A stretch of DNA of 64,000 bases from Membranipora membranacea (taxonomy: Eukaryota > Bryozoa > Gymnolaemata > Cheilostomatida > Membraniporidae). A program made the translations under genes and the position numbers. The DNA is taken from the NCBI GenBank assembly GCA_914767715.1, contig OU612067.1, positions 11,968,001-12,032,000 of the forward strand, in the 5' to 3' direction. The notes under the pieces were generated by a model, which saw only the letters and a program-made list of their open reading frames with translations, searched no databases and was not told where the DNA came from. This document shows, one piece after another, positions 24,301 through 32,718 of the stretch (its first letter is position 1; every line of letters begins with the position of its first letter).

Positions 24301-27300
24301 TATTTATGCATGCACATCATTTTTCAATTTTTCGGAATTAGCCAATCAGCAGCCAGCTTAACTATGAGTTGTTCTTCCTGGAGGTTTAGTTCATTGATTT
24401 AGTGTTTACATCAAATCAAACCCCTATCAAGTTAGACTAAAAGTAGAAACAAATCTTTTTGCTTGTCCTAAAAAAATCAATTACACCATTTCAGCAGCAT
24501 ACTTTAATAGATGACAGAGACATTTCCATAAAAATAGTCATGCAATTGGAAGTGAAAGTGTGATTCACAAATACAAAGTACCATAGAGATTTTACATGTT
24601 GTAACATATGTTACTATTGTCTTTACTGAGCCATTGTTTAATCATCTTCTCACAGTTCAAATGCACAGGAAATGAGACTTGGACTAATATCAGTAGATCA
24701 AGCTTCAACTTAGATCACTGTGTTTATGATGTACACACCGAAGTAGAATGTCAAATCAAAGCTACAAACCAAGTTGGAGACAGCGATGTTGCTATGGAGA
24801 ACACAACAACCCTCTGCACATGTGAGATACACTAATATTGTTCGAAATTAATTTACTATAATACAATATAAAGTATCAGAGTTCTAGCATATTATTATCA
24901 CATTATTACAGAGCCCCTCAACTTCAATAATATCCACTTGACGTTGGCAAAGTAAAAAAAGTACAATACAGATGCCAATTTTGTATATGCTTTCAATATC
25001 ATCAGGCTCTGGAAAGACGGAGAAAAATGTGTGCATGAGAGGATGTGGGGTCGTAGCATATACCTGCCTTCTCCCCCTATCACTCCTCAGGGTGACGAAA
25101 CCGAGTCTAAATTGTTATAATCTCTCAGCTTCAGGTTTAAAAAGTCGGAAAATTTTCACCTTACCATCGAAAGTCAAGGGGCCAGTCTCATAAAAAGCTA
25201 TTCTGGAGTTTATTCATATGCCAGTCTAATCAACTTAACAGCCTAAGCTATACCCTATTTGGACCACACCACATACATAGCATAATCATAACAGCTGCAA
25301 CCTTATGTGAAGTTTAGTTTAAAATATTTTTCAGACCCGGTGTTGCCTGATGATCTCACGAGCTATTTTGATCAGGACATAGATAACTCTACAGGTACAC
25401 AAAGGAGAAGGATATCATTGAGCCTGCCAGTTGAGGTGACAAAAACACAAATGTGTATGATATCATGATTCAGAAAAGATTAAGGCCTACCAGGTTTTCA
25501 AAAGAAGTCCAAAACTCACTTCCATTACTTATATTCATGGCAATACAATAATGATTAATTTTCACTTTAATACAATTTGGTTTCTGCAATAAACTTAGCA
25601 TGTCATAATCTTGTTTGGTACATTTCCTAATAAAGAGTGTCTGCTTTGTATTTCTTGTACATCAGGACATTGACCCAAAATGTAAGAAGGTCACAAACGA
25701 CGGAATATCATTTGAGGTCATGGAAACAGGGATAAATGCAGTAAATACAGGGACTATTACTGATTTGGATGCAGTGACAACATATTCAGTATATATCATG
25801 GTGAGGAATGATCAAGGTTGGCAGACAAATACTACTGTCGAATTTGAGACAGGAGAGTTAGGTAAGTGCAAAGCCTCTTTCTCTTGTCACATAATCTGAC
25901 TCAGAACATCTTTAGTTGCATCAATTGACTTAATATGTAGGCATTTTACCTTAGCCTTACCTATTTCATAAATTTTTTTAGTAGTTGCATAACTATTCAT
26001 ATTTCGTAGTGTGAACAAATAGGGTCTACATAGCAAATGCATGTTTGTAACTTTGACTACCTTTACAATGGTATAATTATTCCATTGAAAACGCAATGCA
26101 GTTAACTTGTGCCTATGCAAATATTCACATATAACTGTCATAGTATTATCTTCACTGCGTGACAATCAAAATTATTGAGCTAATGGATCCAAAAACATGC
26201 AAACACGCAACCTTTAATTGGATTGTACTATAATTTTGCTTTACTTCCCATCAAACTTGTATGTGAACTATATTATTCTTCTACAATTGTCAATCATTTG
26301 TACCCAACAATGGTTACGACCGGGGTGCATTATCTGATGCCATTTCTTACTTTACAATGAGCAAGTTTTTTTGATAACAGTTACTACAACTAATTTTATT
26401 TTTTTCAGCCCCTAGTTCAGTCCCTAGGTTGCAGGTTGTGTTCAACAGTTCCTGTGCGGTTTTGAGTATTAAGGAACCCATTGAACCGAACGGCCACATC
26501 AAGCGTTATGAGGTTTGTGTGCTTCATATTATATTTAGGATAAGCAAAGAGTTTTGAAATTACTCAGCTTGACTCCTAAACCCCTTCCCTTCCACATCTT
26601 ACTCTCTAACCTATGAAGATCGAAAGCAATGTTGTAAAGAAAAGTCATATTCAATTCACTCTCTAGCTGCGATTTATCTTTCCTATAATTTTAAAGGTAT
26701 GTATCTGATTATAGTATGGCTGTGGATATTATGGTACAGTACAACATATTTACCATACAGTGAGTGCAACATATCTCCTTGAGGAGGGAAACAGGGTGGA
26801 AGTTTGTGGGTTTGAATCTACATCCCACATTGAATGTATGGCAATAGCTGTCAATAGCATAGGACCAAGCCCCAAAGCAAGAGTAACAGGATACACAGAT
26901 TTTACAGGTAATACTGTACTTGACCAAGTAGCCTTCCTTGCTAAAATCATTTGACAATCTTACATTTGACCCTGCATGACAAGTATATCATAATTTGATC
27001 CCTAAATCATGGGAACGAACGACACTATTGATCCATAACTGCCACTCAGACTTCTCAATCAGACTTGCCAGTTATATAAAACATGGAACTGATCAAATTT
27101 CCTTGTTTTGTTAGAGTGGCGTAAACTATAGATTTTTTGGTTGCTCATAATGATAGCTTTTATGACACCAAAATCTGATGGCTCCTGTGACTACCGTCTA
27201 CCTTAACTAGGCAAACCACATACTAAGTAATGAGATCATAGGGAATTTTTAATTAGACAAGTCATTGTCTTGCTAGTGTTGAAATCACCCATCAAAGTAT

Positions 27301-29807
27301 TCCAGCCCATTTCTTTGACAAGCCTGATTGTAGGATTAAAAGAAGAGCTAAGATTATAAACAATATTTGGGTTATTATAATGAAATATTATCAATATTGA
27401 TCATTGCTTGTTACTAGGGAATACCATTGGAGTACCAAAAATAGAAGCTATAGATGATATAGCCGGAACTGTTGATGTCAGGATATTTCCTGTCCATCCA
27501 GTGAGTGGAAGTATCAATATAAGGTAATATACATCTCTTGTTTCTATTGTGGCCATCAAAGGGTTCAGCTTCACTAGAATGAAAATGGCCAAATGTAATT
27601 GCAAAGCCGCCTCTGTTGGACAATGTGCCCAGTTGTGACTGTTATAAACTAAGGAAGGCTTCTGACAGAGTTCTGTATATATGATATATAAATCATGCAA
27701 ATATAAACCATCTGTGAAACATTTCAATTTTCTATGGTCTGAACACACTTATCGGTTGTAACCGTACACAGCCTCAGCTGATCCTCAGAATTGATCAACG
27801 GTTGCAACCTCACAGTGCAGAGCAGTTCACATGATGTCAAGTTACTCACACATAAGCCTATGCTTATCCTCAGAAGAATAATGCGTAAATAAAGACTCAC
27901 TGAGCATTCACTGAGGTTGCAACCACTGTCAGACTGCTGAGACCATTATCCGCTAACAACTCATTTTTATGTGAATGGGTGTTTAAATCGAAATCTTATA
28001 TCTTACAGGTTGTATTTCGTTGTGATAAGCCAACAGGACAAGGTAGCATCACAACTTATTATAGAGAAACGCTCGCTTCCTTCAGACTGCAATGTAAACC
28101 AGTTATACAACTCAACTATGGCTACTGCAAATAACCAGACATGCTACATTACAGCAGCATACAGACCAGACCAGATCATCTCCAGTGGTTTGGTTATCAC
28201 AGTCGGAAGTAAGGAAAGTAACTTGGGTTACTATAACAAGCCACTGCTGAAAGATGGATATTATTCCGTTCACATCGGATATCAAGCTGTAATTGGGGTA
28301 AGTGAACTACTGTCTTTCTGCGACTGAACTAATTTAATGAGCAAAAATCTTTTCTTGGATGATTTTGTGAGCAGTGGACATCAACTAAAAGTTATCAACG
28401 TCACCATTATTGAGTTCCCGACGGCCCACCTGTGTGACATGTCATAACCTACCTAGCAACAACCATTCTCTTAACCAAGAAATACTTTGATTGTCAGCTC
28501 TTTTGTAGGATAAACAAGAATTCACACAATTTACAGATTCGACATCATTTCGAGGTGAGGGACATGTAGCCCAATTTTGTATGCGAAAGGTAAAAAAAGG
28601 GAAGAGCTAATACTTAAATTTCTGGACATGAAGCTTACTAATGGAAGGATGACAAAACACTATCATCATTATTTGGTGCAGACCTGAGTGCGCTTATTTC
28701 TTTCCAGCAAAATATGACTTGCACAGATGCCTTTCAATCGCCTTTTCCTGCACCAAAGATATATCGATCATCAATAATGACACTTTATTGACATCATTTG
28801 TCCTTGCAGTGGTTGTTCAGAGATGTAGATCACCACCAGAAATTGATAATGCCTATCTCCTTGGATCTTCTGAAGACTACAAACTAGGTGCCCAGGCCTT
28901 TTATCAATGTGATACCAATACTGTGTCTGGACTAGGGCGGTCAACTTGCACTGAAACCCCAGGAGGACTTGTCTGGTCTCAAACTACTCTTGTTTGCAAA
29001 CACGAAAACAATCTTGGTTTGTAATGCCTACGGTGTTTTTGTATTCTTATGAATAAATTGAAGCTACATTTGTGAGTGCAATGTGAAAATAAGATGTTAA
29101 AATTACCTTTTTTTGTGAAAAATGCTTGAAATTTGACCAATTTACAAATTTTGTCCATATCATGGATGGTTTGAGTGTTCATCCCATCATGGTTGATTTC
29201 AGCTGGATTTCCTGTTCATAGGGCTCTTACCATACAGTCATTCCTTAAATTTATGGTACCTTAGCATGAGGGACAATTGCAAAAGCTAAAGCCATCAGTG
29301 AGCTTTGAATTATTTCATTTTGAAAGTTTTGTGCCAGCATGGCAGTACTATTTGGTATCTGTGCATTCTTTACACTTAGTGACTTATCATTTTCTTTATC
29401 ATTTCTCAACAGTTCAAATCTTTGTCGGAGTATTCATCCCAGTGCTAGTGATAGTGGGGATAATTTGTCTTGTTGTCTATCTAAGAAAGAGACCAGTGCC
29501 GCCACAGCCTATTCCCGGTTCTATCGAAGGGCAGATAGCTGATGTAGCTACTGTGAGAGGACATGATGATGAATCCTACCCTCCCTCATATGAAGATATT
29601 GAGTTGAGATTTAGTGCTGTTTCCAACACAGAGTATGCTGAGGTTGCGGATATGAAGGGAGAACAACAGAGCAATACGATGTATGAAAACTTCGAACCAA
29701 CAGGGGGCGAAGAGAAGCAGAATCAGTATGAGGCGCTTCAATTCCCAGCCGATGCTTGTTCAACTGATGATGATCATCTTTATGCAGAAGCTCCACCGAG
29801 ATTTTGA
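6321..29807 (+). CDS. Gene 1: F5/8C - (FN3)13 - sushi - TM receptor, 34 exons
   Basis: Complete hand-assembled model, 1788 residues, all introns GT-AG, reading frame continuous. Exons: 6321-6378, 8608-8853, 9733-9939, 10277-10389, 11109-11274, 11508-11605, 11982-12201, 13474-13589, 14084-14249, 15170-15267, 15462-15675, 16218-16333, 17316-17487, 17958-18052, 18246-18456, 18812-18927, 19096-19249, 19521-19612, 21006-21213, 21884-21993, 22270-22444, 22713-22804, 23135-23345, 23622-23731, 24656-24821, 25335-25435, 25666-25861, 26409-26512, 26715-26907, 27418-27523, 28009-28297, 28509-28554, 28810-29016, 29413-29807. Domains: signal peptide 1-20; F5/8C 21-170; 13 FN3-like domains 171-1441 alternating A and B type; membrane-proximal domain 1442-1588; sushi 1589-1657; TM about 1660-1681; tyrosine-rich tail to 1788. 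It is a single-pass plasma-membrane receptor, with adhesion or recognition as an inference from the domains. I do not recognise a named orthologue. The weakest junctions are exons 30-33, where the phase differs from the FN3 rule. Confidence 0.85.
7200..7375 (-). repeat. tRNA-derived SINE in gene 1 intron 1
   Basis: On the minus strand a B box GGTTCGAATCC (7310-7320) and an A-box-like TCAGTTGGTTAGAG (7351-7364) are spaced as in tRNA genes. The tRNA-like head is not closed into a full acceptor stem and is followed by an unrelated body, so it is a SINE rather than a tRNA gene. Confidence 0.65.
7640..7860. repeat. Dispersed repeat shared with 14470-14600
   Basis: GAATTAAGTGACATT followed by GACTGAAGGGACC-type sequence occurs here (about 7680-7714) and again near 14547-14591. 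Terminal repeats are not clear, and the family is unknown. Confidence 0.35.
8608..9939 (+). CDS. Gene 1 exons 2-3: F5/8C / fucolectin-like domain
   Basis: Exons 8608-8853 and 9733-9939, both phase 1 to 1, residues about 21-170. The first half has VAQGKSTS, WGDKENLVDG, CNGCF and WQVDLG, the core pattern of eel-fucolectin/F-type and discoidin domains (sugar or lipid-head binding by a jellyroll). The second half has DITGVSIVVSENSG, YVRL and FDEVEVYA, the closing strands. I cannot confirm the His-Arg-Arg fucose triad, so fucose binding is not claimed. It forms the membrane-distal head of the receptor. Confidence 0.8.
10277..11274 (+). CDS. Gene 1 FN3 domain 1 (type A), exons 4-5
   Basis: Exons 10277-10389 (phase 1 to 0) and 11109-11274 (phase 0 to 1). 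Shows VRILWQPP in strand B/C, the YQ|YRC junction split by the phase-0 intron, and two cysteines (YRC and WCS). It is the most divergent A domain, with fewer cysteines than the others. Intron 4 contains a 26-base G run. Confidence 0.75.
10489..10514. repeat. Run of 26 G residues in intron 4
   Basis: Uninterrupted homopolymer. It may be length-polymorphic or a sequencing/assembly weak point. Confidence 0.9.
11508..12201 (+). CDS. Gene 1 FN3 domain 2 (type B), exons 6-7
   Basis: Exons 11508-11605 and 11982-12201. Type B signature: RERWRYDITW at the end of the first exon, then LSCLTN, YYTDGNVNLEIKVWSRN and a Thr-rich close at the end of the second. One cysteine. Exon 7 has a broken inverted copy in the following intron (12644-12890). 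Confidence 0.78.
12340..12435 (-). repeat. tRNA-like SINE relic in intron 7
   Basis: Minus strand: A-box-like GGCTCAGTTTATTAGAGTAC (12407-12426) and B-box-like GGTTTGAAACC (12363-12373) at tRNA spacing. The central region does not fold as a functional tRNA. Confidence 0.5.
12644..12890 (-). pseudogene. Inverted partial copy of intron 6/exon 7
   Basis: The reverse complement aligns with about 11820-12047. The last part, 12644-12709, copies the first 66 bases of exon 7 (reads MPSYYRLSCLTDINGKYKVE, three changes from exon 7). The rest copies the preceding intron, including the TCTCGGTATATCG block. The acceptor AATAG of the original is AATTG here, so the copy cannot be spliced as an exon. It lies antisense about 450 bases downstream of exon 7 in intron 7. 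Confidence 0.8.
12955..13082. repeat. (TTTTA)n microsatellite in intron 7
   Basis: About 25 units of TTTTA with few interruptions (C substitutions near 12977-12986). An open frame through it is poly-Phe/Ile and not coding. Confidence 0.9.
13474..14249 (+). CDS. Gene 1 FN3 domain 3 (type A), exons 8-9
   Basis: Exons 13474-13589 and 14084-14249. Five cysteines in the A pattern: DKCVQIS in the first exon; FKC, RGCSY, VSCQIRA and YTKCE in the second. Very similar to domain 5, marking an internal duplication. An 11-bp minisatellite ends about 15 bases before the exon 9 acceptor. Confidence 0.82.
13877..14069. repeat. 11-bp minisatellite TTGTGAATATC at a splice acceptor
   Basis: About 17 units of TTGTGAATAYC with point variants (TACC, AAGATC, AAAATC) fill the 3' end of intron 8. 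They stop about 15 bases before exon 9 (14084), so the last copies occupy the likely branch-point region. Confidence 0.85.
14470..14600. repeat. Dispersed repeat shared with 7640-7860
   Basis: Carries the same GAATTAAGTGACATT and CTGAAGGGACC words as the intron 1 copy. Intron 9. Confidence 0.35.
15170..15675 (+). CDS. Gene 1 FN3 domain 4 (type B), exons 10-11
   Basis: Exons 15170-15267 and 15462-15675. Type B features: GRLRWKYTVTW, IKCASI, ELYTDGNEAISLGVKVYNN. Nearly the same as domain 6; together domains 3-4 and 5-6 are a duplicated A-B pair. Confidence 0.82.
16218..17487 (+). CDS. Gene 1 FN3 domain 5 (type A), exons 12-13
   Basis: Exons 16218-16333 and 17316-17487. A-type cysteines in DNCVQIS, YQC, RCGY, VTCEIRA and YTKCQ. 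The second exon is six bases longer than its sister exon 9, with an Asn/Ser-rich run coded by AAC/AAT/AGC repeats (about 17417-17450). Confidence 0.82.
17958..18456 (+). CDS. Gene 1 FN3 domain 6 (type B), exons 14-15
   Basis: Exons 17958-18052 and 18246-18456. GRLRWKYTVTW ends the first exon; IKCARIRG, FYTDGYETISLYVRVYNN and FTTDKL follow. Sister of domain 4. Confidence 0.82.
18812..19249 (+). CDS. Gene 1 FN3 domain 7 (type A), exons 16-17
   Basis: Exons 18812-18927 and 19096-19249. First exon has SSCVRLSWNPP and ends SYR; the second has HSCNSNGW, QVCTF, EVTCLLKA and THCA (five cysteines). This exon 17 is the counterpart of the gene 2 exon that contains a TGA; here the matching codon is GGA (Gly). 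Confidence 0.8.
19521..21213 (+). CDS. Gene 1 FN3 domain 8 (type B), exons 18-19
   Basis: Exons 19521-19612 and 21006-21213, separated by a 1.4-kb intron. SGRVRRKYSVGW closes the first exon; YNCQSL and VIFTEGNVQVTVGVTATNN follow. The intron includes a GC-richer stretch (20870-20950, with a CCGGGGGTCAGGGGGTAC block) that looks like part of a dispersed repeat. Confidence 0.8.
21884..22444 (+). CDS. Gene 1 FN3 domain 9 (type A), exons 20-21
   Basis: Exons 21884-21993 and 22270-22444. PNCITMTWNPP, then YKCTND, RCDYNPYYSVSCRVRARN, QGWSDEAS and TLCD. The GWSDEA stretch sits where FN3 domains carry N-x-x-G-x-S and looks superficially like half of a cytokine-receptor WSXWS box. Confidence 0.82.
22713..23345 (+). 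CDS. Gene 1 FN3 domain 10 (type B), exons 22-23
   Basis: Exons 22713-22804 and 23135-23345. NRRRLRYRISW ends the first exon; HNCIRL and VYADGVTNVTAAVEAFNN follow. Confidence 0.82.
23622..24821 (+). CDS. Gene 1 FN3 domain 11 (type A), exons 24-25
   Basis: Exons 23622-23731 and 24656-24821. FNCVTLTWIAP and SYYQ in the first exon; FKCTGNETW, HCVYD, VECQIKATN and TLCT in the second. The intron between them hosts a 643-bp terminal-inverted-repeat element. Confidence 0.82.
23755..24397. mobile_element. 643-bp non-autonomous DNA transposon in intron 24
   Basis: A perfect 31-bp terminal inverted repeat starting TCAATGAACTAAACCTCCAG at both ends, flanked by TTTAG on both sides (23750-23754 and 24398-24402), a 5-bp target duplication. 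No transposase is present. The perfect termini suggest a recent insertion. Superfamily not identified. Confidence 0.8.
25335..25861 (+). CDS. Gene 1 FN3 domain 12 (type B), exons 26-27
   Basis: Exons 25335-25435 and 25666-25861. QRRRISLSLPVE in the first exon; PKCKKV, TITDLDAVTTYSVYIMVRN in the second. More diverged from the B consensus (no Y-T-D-G), but the phase and exon layout are the same. Confidence 0.75.
26409..26907 (+). CDS. Gene 1 FN3 domain 13 (type A), exons 28-29
   Basis: Exons 26409-26512 and 26715-26907. SSCAVLSI and KRYE in the first exon; YGCGY, VCGFES, HIECMAIAVNSIGPSPKA in the second. It ends YTDFT with no closing cysteine. Last regular FN3 unit before the membrane-proximal domain. 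Confidence 0.75.
27418..28554 (+). CDS. Gene 1 exons 30-32: RPTP-like membrane-proximal domain
   Basis: Exons 27418-27523 (phase 1 to 2), 28009-28297 (phase 2 to 0) and a 46-base exon 28509-28554 (phase 0 to 1); residues about 1442-1588. It contains LYFVVISQQ near the start and LGYYNKPLLKDGYYSVHIGYQA near the end. The latter matches the YxNxPLxxxxYYxVxxxA element found just outside the membrane in many receptor tyrosine phosphatases. Exon 32 was placed because exons 31 and 33 do not join in frame without it: TTTTGTAG acceptor, 15 codons plus one base, GTGAGG donor. cDNA would settle it. Confidence 0.65.
27735..27945. mobile_element. TA-target MITE in intron 30
   Basis: Inverted termini TGGTCTGAACACAC and, on the other strand, TGGTCTCAGCAGTC, plus inner CGGTTGTAACCG and GAGGTTGCAACC words and a CCTCAGCTGATCCTCAG core. 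The same words occur in the gene 2 MITE at 43500-43752. Preceded by TA; the right flank is TTA, so the duplication is less clear. Confidence 0.6.
28810..29016 (+). CDS. Gene 1 exon 33: sushi/CCP domain
   Basis: Residues about 1589-1657, phase 1 to 1. Four cysteines in the CCP order (QRC, FYQC, STC, LVC), with PPEIDNAYL after the first, YKLGAQAFYQC before the second and the conserved W (LVWSQ) before the fourth. A single sushi domain directly next to the membrane. The donor (G|GTTTGT) is the weakest part; it is required to enter the last exon in phase 1. Confidence 0.78.
29413..29807 (+). CDS. Gene 1 exon 34: transmembrane helix and cytoplasmic tail
   Basis: Starts after TTTCTCAACAG, phase 1, ends at TGA 29805-29807. 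A hydrophobic stretch (FVGVFIPVLVIVGIICLVVY) is followed by LRKR, the stop-transfer signal. The roughly 105-residue tail has PPSY at 1714-1717 (WW-domain ligand), YAEV at 1732, YENF at 1748 (Y-x-N, Grb2-SH2 type), YEAL at 1763 and YAEA at 1781. The rest is acidic and Ser/Thr-rich with no kinase or phosphatase domain. It probably signals through recruited adaptors (inference). Confidence 0.85.
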
Positions 29808-30260
29808 TCAGGATCTTAAAATGCAGGCAGTTTATTTTAATGGAAGTTGGTTGCTGTGAACTTAATATTATGTGTGAGCGTGTATACTAGCATTGAATCA
29901 CAATATTTTTTTAATTATTTCAACCCACTCATTCATTCATCATTCCGAAATTCAGACATAATAACAGTAAACTTTCCCTTGAAGAGTTATATAAATATCC
30001 ACAAAATCTTGTTTTTATGATAATCACACATATATAGAAACCTATATCCAGTGCCTCATGACAATCATATTAAGAAAATGTTTTTTTTTCCCTAAAATAG
30101 AAGAAATGGCTGAATACCAGCCCTCTCCAAAGACATACTATTAATAGCAAGACCAGATCAGGGTGTCTAGTTGTGACCCTATTTACATTTTGATTGACTG
30201 ATATTACCAGGAGAGCTTTAAAAAAACTAAGAGTGAAATAAAACACTGTGAAAAAACTCT
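29808..30260 (+). terminator. Gene 1 3'UTR and polyadenylation signal
   Basis: After the TGA, an AATAAA at 30237-30242 is the first canonical poly(A) signal, giving a 3'UTR of roughly 450 bases with cleavage expected shortly after. Confidence 0.6.
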
Positions 30261-31770
30261 CTCTTTTACTTCTTGATCTCTAAATTGTTGTGTATCAATT
30301 TTGGGCTCATTGTGGCTCAACAGAGTTTTCAACACTTCTCACATAAAAGCAGATGGTAGAATCCATTGTTACCAGGTAACAAGAAGGCAAACAAACAGTA
30401 TTGTTCGCTAACTCCAGAAGCTTATAAGTCTTTGTGAAAGAAATGACAAAAATATAACCTCACCTATTACACCTTCAACTGTGCAGGTTTGGTATTCCCA
30501 TAACCTATCTTGACAAGCTATTAGTTTAATCTTGACTGCCAGTTGCACTTGAACATTCACAAGGCTAGCAAATTTGCTCGCAATGCGTGAAATTGAACTT
30601 AGATTGATATCATTATTATCTCTAGCACATTCTCTCTGAGATGAAACAGAAGCTTCATTTGACGAAATAATATAGATGGGTTCGCAAGCAGTAATGCAAC
30701 ATTTTAGTAAAACAACCTGCATTACAAAACAATAGATTGGTAACACTGCACTCGTCTCAGGCAATGCTGTTCAGTGATTTCTATGCATTTTCAGTTTGCA
30801 TAAAAGGGCTTGATTTTGCACATCATTATCCATGAGGGCATCTCAGAAAAATGCCCCAAAATTGGAGCAGGGAGAATTCCAAAATAGATTGTTTCAGTTC
30901 CCAAAAAAAAATGTGGATGAGAATCTTGATGCACTTATTGGGTTGTAATTTTTGGAACCAGGGATGGTGACTTTGTAAAATGCTTTGGTTCCTTCTTACT
31001 ATGAGGTTTCACCAGTGGTCTCACAAGGTTCTATTTGCTGCATGTGAAAGTGGTCCTCTTTTCATCTACAGCGGTATGGGTTGTAGGTTTTTGTTAGAGC
31101 TAAAGATTAACTTTCGTATGATTCCATAACATCGATTTGATTCAAACCGTAATACTGTTTGGCAGTCAAGAGGCTTCTAATTCTAATATCTATTTTTTCC
31201 AGGAGATGCTTACAGAGTGGTGCTTGCTCTTGCTCACTTGTTCAGTTCAGTCGTCGCAATGGGTTATTTGATAAATAGCTTTGATTCCCTTATTGGAAAA
31301 CAGGCCTTAAGCAGCCATCAAATATAAGCCACATGAATTTTTAGTTTTCAATTTTGATCAGCTATCAAATTTCCCCATGTACAGCTATAATATCATTTGA
31401 ACTGATATAGAGTAGAAATAAAGAAAATTCAAAAAACCATGTAAAAAATTTAGTAAGATATAATGCATAGCAAAGTGTAAAACACAGCCGCTGGCATTGA
31501 GAAATGTGTAAGGATTGCTCCGAATAAGTTTCTGCCAATTTTTAAATGATTTTTCATTTAGTGAAGTCATGTGTTCAATTGAGCCACTGTAGTGCACTGA
31601 GGCATCAGCAGGTCATGAACAAGGAAGTTCCTGGTTTTTTTTGTTTTATTTGACCATACATTTCATAATGTTCGCATAAAACTGTTTAGTCAATATATCA
31701 CACTCAAAATCTTTTGTATTCACACAGCTTTGCAGGGAAAGATAAGTACATTGCTTCTCGAGGTAAAACT
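30261..31770. other. Intergenic, no gene recognised
   Basis: No domain-bearing or splice-linked frames. The minus-strand open frame 30408-30764 has no recognisable family or flanking splice sites. Confidence 0.45.
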
Positions 31771-31775
31771 ATAGT

Positions 31776-31845
31776 TGTAGTTTACAGGAGTTATCTTACA
31801 CTATACCACAGGGAGTTGTCTGCAGCTGCAAACACTCTAACAGCC
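31776..31845 (+). repeat. 5' LTR remnant
   Basis: TGTAGTTTACAGGAGTTATC start; aligned with the first part of the 3' LTR up to the shared CACTCTAACAGCC. Beyond this the two sequences are unrelated. Confidence 0.75.
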
Positions 31846-31988
31846 AGGATGGGATGGATTTTTACCTATACTGATTGAGGAGAAGATAGAGTCTTCAATC
31901 ACCTCGACTGGGACTGAAAAGATAAGTTATTTACTCTGAGTTATCTACACCACCCTGGCCAAAGCTAACCTTTCATTGTTTAGGATCA

Positions 31989-32718
31989 TTGCTTGCTCAC
32001 TTTCTACTTACTCTGACAGGATGGCGTGTGCTAAGGGACCAGCTGAGTTTTGCCCGGATGGCGATGCAAGCGTGGTCTCCACAAGTTGGACAACCTGGGT
32101 GGAAGAGTTTGAGGCATTTGCAGATTTCTAAATTTCTAATTCTGATTTTTAACCTGGCAGGGGATGAAAAGAAAGACATGAGAGCTCAGAGAAAAGCATT
32201 ACTTTTATATCATGCAGGAGCAAGGGTGAGGGAGATTCACGGAACACTAACAGCTACTGTTCGGCATGCTTATGATTATTTCCTTACAGGGTTAAGCACA
32301 TACTTCACAGTAGAGCCAAATAAGACATATTTTTAGAAAAATGATCCAGCTGGAGAGTGAGACAGTGAGCCAGTATTGTGCAAGGTTGAGAATGATAAGG
32401 GACCAGATAGTAGAGTATTGTATATCTGATGATCTCAGAAGAAAGCTTATGGAGGAGGGCAATGGCTTAAGTTTAGCCCGCACACTTCAGTTGGCAGCCA
32501 CACAGGAAGCTGTAGACATACGATTTAGAGAGATGTCTGATATACCACTGTTAAATAGAGTTAGCTCTGGTTCAGGGGGTAATAGAGGCCCACTGCTAAT
32601 AGATGTGAAAGCTGTGGTAGGCACAAATCGCATGTCAAATGCCCTGCTCTTGGAAAGCAGTGCTAAAAGTGTTCAGGATATAATCATTTCAAACACATGT
32701 GTAAAAATAAATCAGTAA
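31989..32718 (+). pseudogene. Gypsy gag remnant
   Basis: Frameshifted pieces: SWTTWVEEFEAFADF in one frame, then GDEKKDMRAQRKALLLYHAG in another, then ETVSQYCARLRMIRDQ and CISDDLRRKLMEEG after a stop near 32334. This matches the capsid-like helices of gypsy gag proteins. No CCHC knuckle is visible. At least two frameshifts or stops. Confidence 0.65.

Noticed and set aside
27401-27748. 115-codon minus-strand open frame
   Set aside because: Overlaps gene 1 exon 30 and the start of a MITE on the opposite strand; shadow frame.
30408-30764. 118-codon minus-strand open frame
   Set aside because: No family, no splice partners, downstream of the gene 1 poly(A) signal; no support beyond being open.
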